Notes under the pieces: model-generated
Told to the model about the DNA's origin: nothing
The model's input: the letters and a program-made list of their open reading frames with translations, nothing else
Database searches by the model: none
Assembly: GCF_004123675.1 (NCBI RefSeq)
Contig: NZ_CP035421.1
Coordinates: 1-64,000 of the forward strand
Direction of reading: 5' to 3'
From: Leisingera sp. NJS204
GTDB taxonomy: Bacteria > Pseudomonadota > Alphaproteobacteria > Rhodobacterales > Rhodobacteraceae
Length of the DNA stretch: 64,000 bases
Position numbers and translations under genes: made by a program
Part shown: positions 8,909 through 18,180 of the stretch, one piece after another
How the letters are laid out: each line of letters begins with the position of its first letter
Numbering within the stretch: position 1 is the stretch's first letter

Positions 8909-8990
8909 CTGCCCTATATGCCTGCTGTGCGCTGCCGCTCTGCCGTTTTGATCCGCGCCTGCCCCCCGTGTTTTCAGGTGGGGCCGTGTT

Positions 8991-9024
8991 CACGGAATTT
9001 GGCGTTTGCCGCCGCTTTTCCGTG
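8991..9024. promoter_or_regulatory. Inverted repeat upstream of repA, possible RepA operator
   Basis: CACGGAA at 8991-8997 and TTCCGTG at 9018-9024 form a 7-bp inverted repeat about 85 bases upstream of the repA start. A shorter palindrome CCGTGTTCACGG overlaps its left arm. RepA autoregulates from upstream operators, but I cannot show that this is one. Confidence 0.3.
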
Positions 9025-9142
9025 ACTATTGGCCAAAGCACGGGATTCGCGCAAGTGTTTTCTATATCTGGCGGGGCAGGGGGCATGAACCGCAAGGCAT
9101 TGCGGGCAGGCGCAGATTCCCTTGTGCGGGGGAAGCGCGGGG

Positions 9143-10531
9143 TCAGCGGCGGTGCGGGGTTTCCAGCAGCGAGATTGCGCAGCCGGCACCCAGCAGGGCG
9201 GCGCAGTAATAGGCGATGCCGGGGATTTGCAGCGGGAAATCCACCAGCGAATGGGCTGAGACAAAGGCCAGCGCGCCCAGCGTCAGCACCGGTATGGCGC
9301 GCAGACTGCGACGCCGCCGCAGGCCGGTGAGGCAGGTTTTCAGCAGCAGCCGGACGCTGAGGCCCAGCAGCAGCAGGGCGGCAGGCAGGCCGAATCCCAG
9401 CACCAGCTCAAGATAGGCGTTATGGGCCCGGTGCCAGCTGCCTTCGGTGCCAAGGCAGACCGGATCCCGGTAGCCGGGGAAAACATCCGCGAAGGTGCCA
9501 AAGCCGGTGCCGGTCCACAGGTTGTCCCGGATCGCAGCCAATGTGGCGGCCCAGGCGCACCAGCGCGGATCGCCGGCCGCGCCGCCAAGCCGCGAGAACA
9601 CCGGCTCGCCTAACAGGACCAGCAGCAGGCCGCCGCCGCCCAGCACCAGCAGCACCCGGGCGGTGCGTCCGTTGCGGTGCGCTTGGGCAGAGACAATGGC
9701 CAGGCACAGAACCAGCAGCGGCAGGCTGAGCAGGGCGCCGGCCCGAGACCGGGTTGCGATTATGGCAATCAGCGCCGCAAACAGCAGCAGCCAAAGCGCC
9801 GGCTGCACCAGGCTGACACGGGCAGGGGAGGGGGCCGGGCCGGCATGATGCCCGGTTCGCTGCAGCCGGGGCGCAGGTTTCAGGATCTGGAGACTGCCGG
9901 CCAGGGCAAATGCGGTGAGACCAAAAAATGAGGCGGCAACGTTGCGGTTCACAAACACGCCGGAGAAGCTGCCGTAGCTGACCGGGTAGCTGGTAAAGAC
10001 CCGTGCCTGGGGAAAAAACACCTCAAGCACTATGGACAAGAGCACAATAGCAGCCCCGGTCAGCGACAGGGCAACCCAGACGCGTTTGGCGGAGCGGGGG
10101 GATTGGCACAGGACCAGGGTGCAAAGAAACACCAGCCCCGGCAGGATCAGCGCCGGCAGCGCCGCCAGGGTGCGCAGCGGGCGGACGGAGAGATAGCCTG
10201 TGCTAAGATCCAGCGCGGCACCGGCCTGCTGCCAGACCGGGTGGGTCAGAGGGCCGATGGGCAGAGGAATGATCTGCAGCCCGCCCCAAATCGCCGCCAG
10301 AACCAGGATCAGCGCGGTGGATCGCACCAGGCGGCGAAGGCCCGCGGAGGTGGTTCTGACCGGCAGGCAGAACAAGGCGAGCAGGGCCGCCAGGCCTCCG
10401 GTCAGTTGTGTGTAGGGCGGCGAAACGGAGCCGTTGAACAGCACCGCCAGAAACAGGAAAGCTGCCAGACCGGCGCGGCAAAGATCCCGGTAACGGTGTG
10501 AAGCAAACGCAAGGGGTGGTCTATGCAGCAC
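9143..10531 (-). CDS. O-antigen ligase / polysaccharide polymerase-like membrane protein
   Basis: A 462-residue inner-membrane protein with about 10-12 membrane segments and a large periplasmic loop. The motif region GTGFGTFADVFPGYRD followed by WHRAHNAYLELVLGFGLPAA is the Wzy_C/O-antigen-ligase signature, with the conserved His and Asn-Tyr-Glu pattern. Such proteins either polymerise lipid-linked repeat units or transfer glycan chains. The gene starts at GTG and is divergent from the Wza-like exporter across a 370-base regulatory gap. A second, unrelated polymerase (EpsG type) lies at 25896, so this one may serve a different polymer or a different step. Confidence 0.85.
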   Translation of the reverse strand: MLHRPPLAFASHRYRDLCRAGLAAFLFLAVLFNGSVSPPYTQLTGGLAALLALFCLPVRTTSAGLRRLVRSTALILVLAAIWGGLQIIPLPIGPLTHPVWQQAGAALDLSTGYLSVRPLRTLAALPALILPGLVFLCTLVLCQSPRSAKRVWVALSLTGAAIVLLSIVLEVFFPQARVFTSYPVSYGSFSGVFVNRNVAASFFGLTAFALAGSLQILKPAPRLQRTGHHAGPAPSPARVSLVQPALWLLLFAALIAIIATRSRAGALLSLPLLVLCLAIVSAQAHRNGRTARVLLVLGGGGLLLVLLGEPVFSRLGGAAGDPRWCAWAATLAAIRDNLWTGTGFGTFADVFPGYRDPVCLGTEGSWHRAHNAYLELVLGFGLPAALLLLGLSVRLLLKTCLTGLRRRRSLRAIPVLTLGALAFVSAHSLVDFPLQIPGIAYYCAALLGAGCAISLLETPHRR

Positions 10532-10901
10532 GTTTGTTTCGCCCAGAGTTTGGCCAAGTGTTTCGTCCAGTGTTTCCCCCGGTCAGCCGGCAGTTGGATC
10601 AGCCTGTAGTCCCGGACCGGCAGGAGGGTTGCCGCCGGGCGGCTGCCTGTCAGGGCGGCTTTGACGGAGAATGCGGGTTCCGGCAGATCGCATGGAGAAC
10701 GCTTTGAAGAATACAGTGGTTTTTGATTTCAATTCATTACCGGATCAAATGCCCGTATTCGGATTATACAACCTGATCCGCAAAGGGATCATAAAATTTT
10801 ATTAGAACTCTTTTTTTCCGGTAATTTCTGCTAGAAAGGCCATTGATGCGGTATGTTTCAGCCTGCGTAAAACGCTTTGAACGAGTGGAATTGAAAACCC
10901 G
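10532..10901. promoter_or_regulatory. 370-base divergent regulatory region of the exopolysaccharide locus
   Basis: No gene is seen here. The right half (about 10710-10850) is strongly AT-rich compared with its surroundings and contains the inverted repeat CGGATCA (10741-10747) / TGATCCG (10774-10780), which could be a regulator site. The region separates the ligase-like gene (minus) from the Wza-like gene (plus), so it probably carries both promoters. Confidence 0.45.
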
Positions 10902-12077
10902 ATGATTTGCAAACGGCCCCTTGGTCTTCTGTTTGTGCTGCTTCTTGCGGGTGCGTGCGGTTTTTTACCCCGCAACGGCCCGGATGAGACCGCGATCCTG
11001 GAAAAATCCGCCAGCCATCTGCAGGCTGATGAGGCGACGCTGGGTTATGAATATGTGGTTGTTGATGTGAACCGCGAGGTGATCCCGTTTGTGACCAAGG
11101 ATGACAGCAGTTCGTTTTCGACCTTTGGCGCCAGCAGCGCCGAGGTACCGAGCATCCGGCTGGGCGCGGGCGACGTTATTCAGATCACCATTTTCGAGGA
11201 CCAGTCCGGCGGGCTGTTCATCCCCAAGGAGGCCGGGGTGCGGCCGGGCAATTTTGTCACCCTGCCAGCCCAGGAGATCGGCCGCGACGGCATGATCTCG
11301 GTGCCTTATGCGGGCAAGATCCGGGCGGCGGGCAACAGCCCTTCGGCGGTGGAGGATATTATCGAGCGCCAGCTGGAGGAAAAAGCGATCAACCCGGCGG
11401 TCACGATCGAGGTGGTCGAGGCGAACTATCCGCGCGCCTCGGTGATTGGCGAGGTAAAGGAGGCCGGCGTGTTCACCCTGCGCAACAGCGGCGACCGGGT
11501 GCTGGATCTGGTGGCCCAGGCGGGCGGCATCACCGGCGAGGATCACGAGACCTTTGTCACCCTGTCGCGGGGGCGGCAAAGCGCCAAGATCGCCTATGAG
11601 GCGCTGACAGCCAACCCGCGCGAAAACGTTTTTGTGGCGCCGGGGGACAACATCAATATCTCCAGCGAGAGCAAGAAATTCTACGCCTTCGGCGCCACCG
11701 GCACGGTGGGGGAGTTCACGTTCGGCGCGGCGGCGGTGGATCTGAACGGCGCGGTTGCCCAGGCGGTTGGGCTGGATGACAACCAGGCGGACCCGGCGCA
11801 TGTGTTCATCTACCGCACCGAGCACCGCCATGCGCTGAAGGAGATGGGTGTCGATGTCTCGGGCTTTGAACAGCACGATATTCCAACAGTTTACCGGGCC
11901 AATTTCCGCAAGCCTGACAGTTTCTTCATGGCCCGGAATTTCGACGTGCGGGACGGGGATGTGGTTTATGTCTCCAATGCGGATTCCGTGGCGGTCAGCA
12001 AATTCTTCGGGCTGGCGACCACCATTTCAGGCGACACCGTGCAGATCGACGGCGATCTGTCGAACCTGTCGAACTAA
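10902..12077 (+). CDS. Polysaccharide export outer-membrane lipoprotein (Wza/ExoF-like)
   Basis: A 391-residue protein with a lipoprotein signal peptide (hydrophobic stretch ending LAGAC, Cys19 as the acylated residue). It contains the Poly_export domain (about 85-170, RLGAGDVIQITIFEDQSGG and GRDGMISVPYAGKIRAAG) followed by two SLBB-type beta-grasp repeats (about 185-260 and 265-340). Proteins of this type form the outer-membrane channel for capsule or exopolysaccharide. It is the first gene of a plus-strand set with the phosphatase, the BY-kinase and the sugar transferase, which fits Wzx/Wzy-dependent export. Confidence 0.92.
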   Translation: MICKRPLGLLFVLLLAGACGFLPRNGPDETAILEKSASHLQADEATLGYEYVVVDVNREVIPFVTKDDSSSFSTFGASSAEVPSIRLGAGDVIQITIFEDQSGGLFIPKEAGVRPGNFVTLPAQEIGRDGMISVPYAGKIRAAGNSPSAVEDIIERQLEEKAINPAVTIEVVEANYPRASVIGEVKEAGVFTLRNSGDRVLDLVAQAGGITGEDHETFVTLSRGRQSAKIAYEALTANPRENVFVAPGDNINISSESKKFYAFGATGTVGEFTFGAAAVDLNGAVAQAVGLDDNQADPAHVFIYRTEHRHALKEMGVDVSGFEQHDIPTVYRANFRKPDSFFMARNFDVRDGDVVYVSNADSVAVSKFFGLATTISGDTVQIDGDLSNLSN

Positions 12078-12089
12078 GGGGGGGCACGC

Positions 12090-12854
12090 ATGATGCAGGG
12101 GTTTTTCAGCCGGTTCCGCACCACGGCAAACAGGCGCAAGGCCGCAGAGTTGGCCGCCCTGGCCCCGGCAGAGGATTTTGTGGCGGTGGGGGACATTCAC
12201 GGCTGTTATGATCTGATGGGCCGGCTGCTGGACCGGATTGCGCTGCGGCCCGAATGCGGGCGGCTGGTGTTTCTGGGCGATTACATCGACCGGGGCGAAA
12301 ACAGCGCCCAGGTGCTGCAGGCGCTGCACGGGCTGCAGGTCAGCAACCCTGAGGCGGTCTGCCTGCGCGGCAACCACGAGGACATGCTGCTGGGGTTTCT
12401 GGACGATCCGCTGGGCGAAGGGCCGGGCTGGCTGCGGCATGGCGGCCGCCAGACATTGGCAAGTTTTGGCATCGCTGCGGTGCATGCGGGGATGCCGGAC
12501 CTGAACTGGATCGCAGCGCGCGACAGTCTGCAAAACAGGATGGGCGCCGGGCTGATCAGCTGGATCCGCACCCTGCCGGCCTATTGGCAGACCGGCAATG
12601 TGGCGGCGGTGCATGCGGGGGCTGACCCCGCCCGTCCGCTGGAGGCGCAGGAGGATTACCATCTGGCCTGGGGCCACGGCAGTTTCGGACGGGTTCCGCG
12701 CCAGGACGGGGTGTGGATTGTCCATGGTCACACAATTGCCGAGGAGGTGCGCGCCGAAGGCGGCCGGATCTGCGTGGATACCGGCGCTTTTGCAACCGGA
12801 AAGCTGAGTGCGGTAGCGGTGCGCAATGACGGCTTTGAGGTATTGACCGCCTGA
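12090..12854 (+). CDS. PPP-family metallophosphoesterase (Ser/Thr phosphatase-like)
   Basis: A 254-residue calcineurin-like phosphoesterase with all core metal-binding motifs: GDIHGCYD, GDYIDRGENS, LRGNHEDM, then HAG and HGHT. It begins 12 bases after the Wza-like gene with a strong purine-rich ribosome site. In classical capsule loci a low-molecular-weight tyrosine phosphatase (Wzb) occupies this place and resets the BY-kinase. None is seen here, so this enzyme may do that job; that is inference from position. Other small-molecule substrates are possible. Confidence 0.88.
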   Translation: MMQGFFSRFRTTANRRKAAELAALAPAEDFVAVGDIHGCYDLMGRLLDRIALRPECGRLVFLGDYIDRGENSAQVLQALHGLQVSNPEAVCLRGNHEDMLLGFLDDPLGEGPGWLRHGGRQTLASFGIAAVHAGMPDLNWIAARDSLQNRMGAGLISWIRTLPAYWQTGNVAAVHAGADPARPLEAQEDYHLAWGHGSFGRVPRQDGVWIVHGHTIAEEVRAEGGRICVDTGAFATGKLSAVAVRNDGFEVLTA

Positions 12855-13049
12855 CCGTTCGGGACAGGCCGGGAAATGGGTTGGGAAGAGCGTTGGGAAA
12901 GGAGCGGGAGCGCAGTTTTTCGGGGATTTAATTCAAAGCGCGTCGATCCAGCAGGCTAGGATAGGCATTTATGCACGCAGAGGGTGCATAATCCGGATAT
13001 AGGCGCGCGGACCTGCCCGCGCCGTGAGTTGGGTATTTGAGGTCATGAC

Positions 13050-13775
13050 ATGAGTTTTGCGATTTCTTCAAGAACCCGTCAGGTGCTGGCGGCTGGTTTT
13101 GTTGCAGCCTTTGCAATGTCCCCGCCGCCCGCATCCGCGCAGACGGCGGAAGGCGCGGCGGGGACAGACGGGGCAGGTGGCGCGGCCCGGGCAGAGGCAA
13201 GCCCGGCGGCGCTGGCGCTGTTCCTTGCCGATCCGGCAGCGTTTCTGACCCAAGAGGGCGATCTGGCGATGCTGATTGCCTCGGTCGTCCTGACGGATCC
13301 CGGCGCCGCCGCCCGGATTGCCGCCCTGGCCTCAGCGGAGGGAGTCAGCGCAGAGCAGGCCGCGGCCATTGGCGCAGGCCTGGCGCAGGCCGCAAGCCGG
13401 ATGACGGCGGAAGGGAATTTTCAACAGGGCACGGCCATCCTTTTGGCGGTTGCGCAATCGCCCTCTGCCGGGCTGGCGGCGGGGTTCACCGCCGCCTCGG
13501 GGGATGTGCAGACGGCGGCCACAGATCCCGCCGCGCAGGGGGTATCCGGCGCCGGGCTTGAGGCTCCGGATGCGGCGGCGGGCGGCGGTGCTGCGGACAT
13601 CGGCGGCGGTGCTGCGGCTGCAGGCGGCACGCCTGCCACCGGCGGCGGCGTACCGGGCGGCAACAACGCGGGCGGTGTGACCGGCAGCACCCCGGGCAGC
13701 ACCCAGGGCGGCGGCAGCTCCGGCGGCGGCAGTGCAGGCGGGGTGCCGGACGGCGCTGTCAGCCCGGCCGGCTAG
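13050..13775 (+). CDS. Secreted Ala/Gly-rich protein of unknown function
   Basis: A 241-residue protein that I do not recognise. It has a signal peptide (basic start SSRTRQVLAAGFVAAFAM, cleavage near ASAQ), an alanine-rich helical middle (about 40-160) and a C-terminal low-complexity tail rich in Gly, Ala and Ser (about 170-241). The DNA of the tail contains a 16-base direct repeat (13581-13596 and 13602-13617). A GAGG ribosome site lies 7 bases before the ATG. It sits between the phosphatase and BY-kinase genes, so a link to polymer export or the cell surface is likely but unproven. Confidence 0.75.
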   Translation: MSFAISSRTRQVLAAGFVAAFAMSPPPASAQTAEGAAGTDGAGGAARAEASPAALALFLADPAAFLTQEGDLAMLIASVVLTDPGAAARIAALASAEGVSAEQAAAIGAGLAQAASRMTAEGNFQQGTAILLAVAQSPSAGLAAGFTAASGDVQTAATDPAAQGVSGAGLEAPDAAAGGGAADIGGGAAAAGGTPATGGGVPGGNNAGGVTGSTPGSTQGGGSSGGGSAGGVPDGAVSPAG

Positions 13776-13846
13776 GTGATGTCCCGGCAACACCTGCGAT
13801 TGCGGACAGCTGCTGCGGCCGCCGTTTGCCAGTATTCAGGTGCCAA

Positions 13847-16162
13847 ATGCAGAAGATGACCCATGAACCGATGCGGGTTCCGCAGGTGCCGGACGGCGGC
13901 GGGGCGCAGGACGACGGTCTTGACCTGATGCGGATCTTTGCGGTGGGGCGGCGGCGCTGGCCGGTGCTGTTGCTGGGGCTGCTGGCCGGGCTGCTGCTGG
14001 GGATTGCTTATGCAGCGACCGCAACGCCGGTCTACACCGCCTCGGCCCATATCAGCGTCGGCTCAGCGGATGCTGAAAACGCCCGCGAACTGTCCGGGGT
14101 GTCGGGCGTCCGGCTGGACGAGGATCAGATCACCACTGAAATCCAGGTGCTGCGGTCCGAGCAGATTGCGGCGCGGGTGGTTACGGCGCTGGATCTGGTG
14201 CAGGATCCTGCGTTTCTGAGCGAACCCAGGACCGGGCCGGGGCGGGCGGCTGAAGGGGTGAAAGCCCTGCTGCGGCTGGCGGCAGCAGCGGCTGTATCCT
14301 GGGTGCAGGACGAACCGCCCGCCATTCCGCTGACGCCGCAGGAACTGGCGGAAGCCGCCCGGCAGGATGCTGTCAGCCTGCTGCGGGACAATGTGTCGGT
14401 GCGCCAGGTGCAGCGCAGCCGGGTTTTGCAAATCACTTATACCTCGGTCTCCCCGGCCTTGTCGGCGCGGATCGCCAATGCGGTTGCCAATGCCTATATC
14501 GAGGATCAGCTGGCCTCGAAATATGAGGCGACCCAGCGCGCCACCAACTGGCTGAAGGAGCGGTCGGACCAGCTGCGGCTGCAGTCCGGACTGCTGGACA
14601 AAGCGGTCGACAGCTTCCGGCGCGAGAACAATCTGGCAGGGGCAGGCGGCGATCTGTCGTCGGATATCGAGCTGGAGCTGCTGAACAAGCAGGTGGCGGA
14701 TCTGCGGGCGGAGCTGCTGGCGCTGCAGGCCCGCAGCAACCGGCTGCATGAGATTGTCGCGCAGAATGACACCTCGGCTTTTGTCAGCTCCACCGCCAGC
14801 CAGTCGATCACCGCAAACCTGCGCAGCCAGTATCTGGAGACCTTGCGGGACTTCAACTATCTGCGCAGCAGCCTGGGGGCGGATCACGCGCAGACCCGGC
14901 GGCGCCAGCGCGAGCTGATCCAGCTGGAAGGGCTGATGTTCGAAGAGATCAAACGCTCGGAGGTGGTGGCCCGCAACGATGTGCATGAAGCCCGTGAACG
15001 GCTGGCCAGCCTGGAGGCCGCGCAGACGGCTGCCGCCGCGCAGCTGGGGGCGGACAACACAACGCTGGTTGAACTGCGTGAGATGGAGCGCAATGCCGGG
15101 ACCGTGCGCAGCTTGTATACCAGTTTCCTGCAGCGCTATCAGCAATCGCTGCAAGAGCAGAGCTTTCCGGTGTCGGACGCGCGGATTCTGAACCCGGCGC
15201 GGGTGCCTCAATACCCGAGTTCGCCGCAGCTGGCCAAGATCACGGCCCTGGCCGGCATTCTGGGGGTGCTGCTGGCGGCGGGCTGGAGCGCCGTGCGGGA
15301 GGCGGTGGACACCAGGCTGCGCACAGAAGATCAGATCAGAGATATCCTTGGGCTGGAATTTCTGGGCGGGCTGGAGAAGATTTCAGCGCCGCAGCCCCCG
15401 CCGGAGGCGGCGGATCTGCAGCTTGGCAGGCGGGAAGTGCTGTTTCCCGCCATCATGCGCTATGGCGCGGACAAGCCGCTGTCGGGCTTTGCCGAGACGC
15501 TGCGCACCGGCAGGATGAGCCTGACGCTGAAGGCGCCGCAGCGCGGTGCCAGCCAGATCATCGGTGTTGTGTCCTGTTTCCCCGGCGAAGGCAAAACAAC
15601 CACCGCAGCCAATTTTGCAGCGCTGCTGGCGGCGCAGGGCGCCTCGGTCATGCTGATCGACGGCGATTTGCGCAATCCGGGCCTGACCCGGTCGCTGGCG
15701 GGCGGTATTGAGCAGGGCCTGGCGGATGTGCTGCTGGACGGGGCGGATTGGCAGGATGTGCTGTGTATTGAGCAGGCGACCGGCGCCCATATCCTGCCGA
15801 ACCGGCCGGGCCGGGCGGTGCATACCGGCGAACTGCTGGGCGGCCCGGCGATGGAACATCTTCTGAGCGCCTGTGCGGCGGTCTATGACTGCGTGATCCT
15901 TGATCTGCCGCCGCTGGGTCCGGTGGTCGATGGGCGCGCGGTTCTGCACAATCTGGACGGGCTGTTTTTTGTGGCCAAATGGGGCGCTGCCGATGTGAAC
16001 CACGCCGCCGCCATCCTGGGCAGCGACCCGCGGCTGCGCGGCAAGTGCTATGGTGCCTTTTTGAATATGTTCGACGCGAAAAAGGCCGCTGCCTATGGCA
16101 GTTGCGAGGGGTCGTCTTATGGCTGCGGGAGGGCCTACGGCCGCTATTACAATGACAGCTAA
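13847..16162 (+). CDS. Wzc-like polysaccharide co-polymerase with BY-kinase domain
   Basis: A protein of about 771 residues combining a Wzz chain-length domain and a cytoplasmic bacterial tyrosine kinase. TM1 lies near residues 38-58 and TM2 near 468-485, with a coiled-coil periplasmic region in between. The kinase part has Walker A FPGEGKTTTAANF (about 578-590), Walker A' VMLIDGDLRNPGLTR and Walker B VILDLPPLGPVVDG. The C-terminus carries a tyrosine cluster (YGSCEGSSYGCGRAYGRYY) as expected for autophosphorylation. I use the ATG at 13847; a TTG at 13826 and an ATG at 13856 are alternatives. It controls polymer length and export with the Wza-like protein. Confidence 0.92.
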   Translation: MQKMTHEPMRVPQVPDGGGAQDDGLDLMRIFAVGRRRWPVLLLGLLAGLLLGIAYAATATPVYTASAHISVGSADAENARELSGVSGVRLDEDQITTEIQVLRSEQIAARVVTALDLVQDPAFLSEPRTGPGRAAEGVKALLRLAAAAAVSWVQDEPPAIPLTPQELAEAARQDAVSLLRDNVSVRQVQRSRVLQITYTSVSPALSARIANAVANAYIEDQLASKYEATQRATNWLKERSDQLRLQSGLLDKAVDSFRRENNLAGAGGDLSSDIELELLNKQVADLRAELLALQARSNRLHEIVAQNDTSAFVSSTASQSITANLRSQYLETLRDFNYLRSSLGADHAQTRRRQRELIQLEGLMFEEIKRSEVVARNDVHEARERLASLEAAQTAAAAQLGADNTTLVELREMERNAGTVRSLYTSFLQRYQQSLQEQSFPVSDARILNPARVPQYPSSPQLAKITALAGILGVLLAAGWSAVREAVDTRLRTEDQIRDILGLEFLGGLEKISAPQPPPEAADLQLGRREVLFPAIMRYGADKPLSGFAETLRTGRMSLTLKAPQRGASQIIGVVSCFPGEGKTTTAANFAALLAAQGASVMLIDGDLRNPGLTRSLAGGIEQGLADVLLDGADWQDVLCIEQATGAHILPNRPGRAVHTGELLGGPAMEHLLSACAAVYDCVILDLPPLGPVVDGRAVLHNLDGLFFVAKWGAADVNHAAAILGSDPRLRGKCYGAFLNMFDAKKAAAYGSCEGSSYGCGRAYGRYYNDS

Positions 16163-16673
16163 AGCCCTGCTTCTGGCGCTGGCGGCCTTGTGCGCAGGGC
16201 TGCAATGGCAGGGTTTGCGCAGCCATCTGACCCACCAGGCGCATCACCGCCTGGCGGCAGAGGCCGGGGCCGGGCGGCTGGAGACGGCGGACAGCGGGTT
16301 GGTGGCGGCGCTGCTGGCCGCGCCAGCCGGTGCGGCAGCGCTGTTTGATCCGCATCTGCACCGCAGCAGGGCGGTTTTGCATCAATACGCGGCGGATCTG
16401 ATAGCAGCGGCAAACGGGCTGGACCCGCTGCGGCCTGCGCCGGACCCGGAGGCAGCTGCGGCCCGCAAAGCCGCCCTGCGCCAGCTTGTGGCGGCGGCGG
16501 CCCGGCAGCCGCTCGACGGGGATCTTTGGCTGCGCCTGGCTGTGACGGGGCGGACACTCGGCCTGCCGGAACGGCAGCTGGAACGCTATTTGGAACGCTC
16601 GCGGCTTTCAGCCCCTTATGAGGGCTGGATTCTGAGGCGGCGGGAAGCGTTTCATTTGTTAAACAACTTATGA
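16152..16673 (+). CDS. Small membrane-anchored protein of unknown function in EPS locus
   Basis: A 173-residue protein that I cannot assign. The N-terminus has a hydrophobic segment (LLLALAALCAGL) that is a signal anchor or signal peptide, followed by an alanine-rich helical region and a C-terminal basic segment with repeated ERYLERSRL-like helices. The ATG at 16152 overlaps the end of the BY-kinase gene by 11 bases, so the two are translationally coupled. The same frame is open further upstream, but that part overlaps the kinase. Confidence 0.7.
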   Translation: MTAKALLLALAALCAGLQWQGLRSHLTHQAHHRLAAEAGAGRLETADSGLVAALLAAPAGAAALFDPHLHRSRAVLHQYAADLIAAANGLDPLRPAPDPEAAAARKAALRQLVAAAARQPLDGDLWLRLAVTGRTLGLPERQLERYLERSRLSAPYEGWILRRREAFHLLNNL

Positions 16674-16703
16674 ATGTTTAACTGTTCTCACTTTGAGAAT
16701 CAA

Positions 16704-16731
16704 TTGACACAATTTTGACATAATAGATAAT
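16704..16731 (+). promoter_or_regulatory. Sigma-70-like promoter for the sugar transferase gene
   Basis: TTGACA at 16704-16709, a 16-base spacer and GATAAT at 16726-16731 match the housekeeping consensus well. The promoter lies about 70 bases before the sugar transferase ATG in an AT-rich island. A small inverted repeat (TTCTC/GAGAA around 16685-16699) just upstream could end the preceding transcript. Confidence 0.6.
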
Positions 16732-16802
16732 TGCCTGATGTTTACCCGCCTGATTGCGGCGGATGGTTAAAACTTCCATTAAACCTTGGGTGTTAAAGTT
16801 AA

Positions 16803-17468
16803 ATGTTCGACTTTGAAGTCCCGGAACGGGATCTGCCTTATAATTCAGTTGGTCCGCCGCCCCGCAGCACCCTGTCCGGATTTGTGTTTGCCGGGGTAAA
16901 GCGCACGTTTGATCTGGTTGTCAGTTGCGCGATCCTGCTGCCGCTGGCACTGATGTGCGCCGCGGGTCTGCTTCTTCTCAATCCGTTTTGGAACCGGGGG
17001 CCGCTGCTCTATTCGCAGCGGCGCATGGGGCGGGACTGCCGCCCGTTCACCGCCTATAAATTCCGGACAATGCGCCCCGCGCCGGAAATCCGCCGCACCG
17101 CTGATTGCCCGCTGGAAGAAGAGCGGATCACCCCGCTCGGGCGGTTTCTGCGCCGCGCCCGTTTGGATGAGCTGCCGCAGATAATCAATGTTCTTAAGGG
17201 GGAAATGAGCCTGATCGGGCCGCGTCCGGACTATATCGGCCATGCACGCCGGTTTCTGTCTGACGTGCCGGGATATCAGGAGCGGCACGCGGTGCGCCCC
17301 GGCATCAGCGGCTGGGCCCAGGTGGAGCTGGGGTATATCGAAGGCGTTGATGCCACCCGGAACAAGGTGCGTGCCGATCTGCATTATATCGCCAATGCGG
17401 GCTTTGCCATGGAAGCCCGCATTGTGTGGCGCACCCTCAGCGTGATTGCGCGGCGCGGCGGCGCCTGA
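16803..17468 (+). CDS. Undecaprenyl-phosphate sugar transferase (ExoY/WbaP family)
   Basis: A 221-residue polyprenyl-phosphate hexose-1-phosphate transferase, the enzyme that starts repeat-unit synthesis on the lipid carrier. One N-terminal membrane segment (about 30-60) precedes the catalytic domain with YSQRRMGRDCRPFTAYKFRTM-type start (YKFRTM), RARLDELPQIINVLKGEMS, LIGPRPDYIGHA and RPGISGWAQVELGY. All are signature blocks of the bacterial sugar transferase family. It has its own predicted promoter and closes the plus-strand part of the exopolysaccharide locus. Confidence 0.95.
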   Translation: MFDFEVPERDLPYNSVGPPPRSTLSGFVFAGVKRTFDLVVSCAILLPLALMCAAGLLLLNPFWNRGPLLYSQRRMGRDCRPFTAYKFRTMRPAPEIRRTADCPLEEERITPLGRFLRRARLDELPQIINVLKGEMSLIGPRPDYIGHARRFLSDVPGYQERHAVRPGISGWAQVELGYIEGVDATRNKVRADLHYIANAGFAMEARIVWRTLSVIARRGGA

Positions 17469-17496
17469 TGCGGATGCAGTCTTGCGGCAACGGGGC

Positions 17497-18180
17497 TCAG
17501 GACAACCCGCCCCCGGTTTGCGGCGCGGCAACTGAATACCAGGCTTTTGGATCTGTTTCCGATTGGATTTTCAAAAACCGGTATCCGGTTTCCCGCCAGG
17601 GCCGGATTTCATTTGTGAGATTATCCAAGGTAAAGTCGCCACCGCGAAAACGTATAATCAATACGGCGTGGCCGGTGCCAGCCGGTGTCAGCACCGTTGC
17701 CAGCCGCAGCGATGCGGACGGCCAGCCCAAATCCATTAACTTTTTACGCTTTAAAAGTGCATAATCTTCGCAATCACCGCGCACCGCATTCAGCCGCCAT
17801 TCATCCGCAATCCCCTGCACGGTGCCGTCCGCTTGCGGGGTGATGTCCCGGTTGACCGCCAGATTAACCGCCACCACCCCGGCCAATTGTGCCTGAGCGG
17901 AGCCGGCAGGCTGCGGGCTGCCGCCGCGCACGGCGCATTGACCGGGGTGGCGCAGACAGAAACGGGCATGGGCCAGGGGCGGCAGCACTTGCCGGGACAC
18001 CGGCACCAGGACAGGGGGGACCTCTGCAGAAGGCAGCGGCTGGGCGGCGGCGGCGGACACGGCTGTCACCACTGTCATCAGGCCGGCGGCCAGCACTGCA
18101 TGGATACCGGGCAGCAGCCGCTGCCGCATGCGGCGGCCAAAGCTCTGCCCAGTGCGGGTTTCCGTTTGCTGCTGTGCCAT
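17497..18180 (-). CDS. Transglutaminase-like cysteine proteinase (BTLCP/LapG-like)
   Basis: A 227-residue protein with an N-terminal membrane or signal segment (about 25-45) and a C-terminal transglutaminase-like domain. The catalytic Cys lies in RGDCEDYALLKRKKL, the His in AGTGHAVLIIRF and the Asp in FTLDNLTN, the three expected catalytic residues. LapG-type members cleave large adhesins and so release cells from biofilms. No LapD-like partner or adhesin is seen in the window, but a type I secretion ABC gene lies at its right end. GAGGAG precedes the ATG. Confidence 0.85.
   Translation of the reverse strand: MAQQQTETRTGQSFGRRMRQRLLPGIHAVLAAGLMTVVTAVSAAAAQPLPSAEVPPVLVPVSRQVLPPLAHARFCLRHPGQCAVRGGSPQPAGSAQAQLAGVVAVNLAVNRDITPQADGTVQGIADEWRLNAVRGDCEDYALLKRKKLMDLGWPSASLRLATVLTPAGTGHAVLIIRFRGGDFTLDNLTNEIRPWRETGYRFLKIQSETDPKAWYSVAAPQTGGGLS

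Noticed and set aside
13581-13617. Short tandem-like repeat of GGCGGCGGTGCTGCGG
   Set aside because: It reflects the Gly/Ala-rich tail of the secreted protein and is too short to be a functional repeat on its own.
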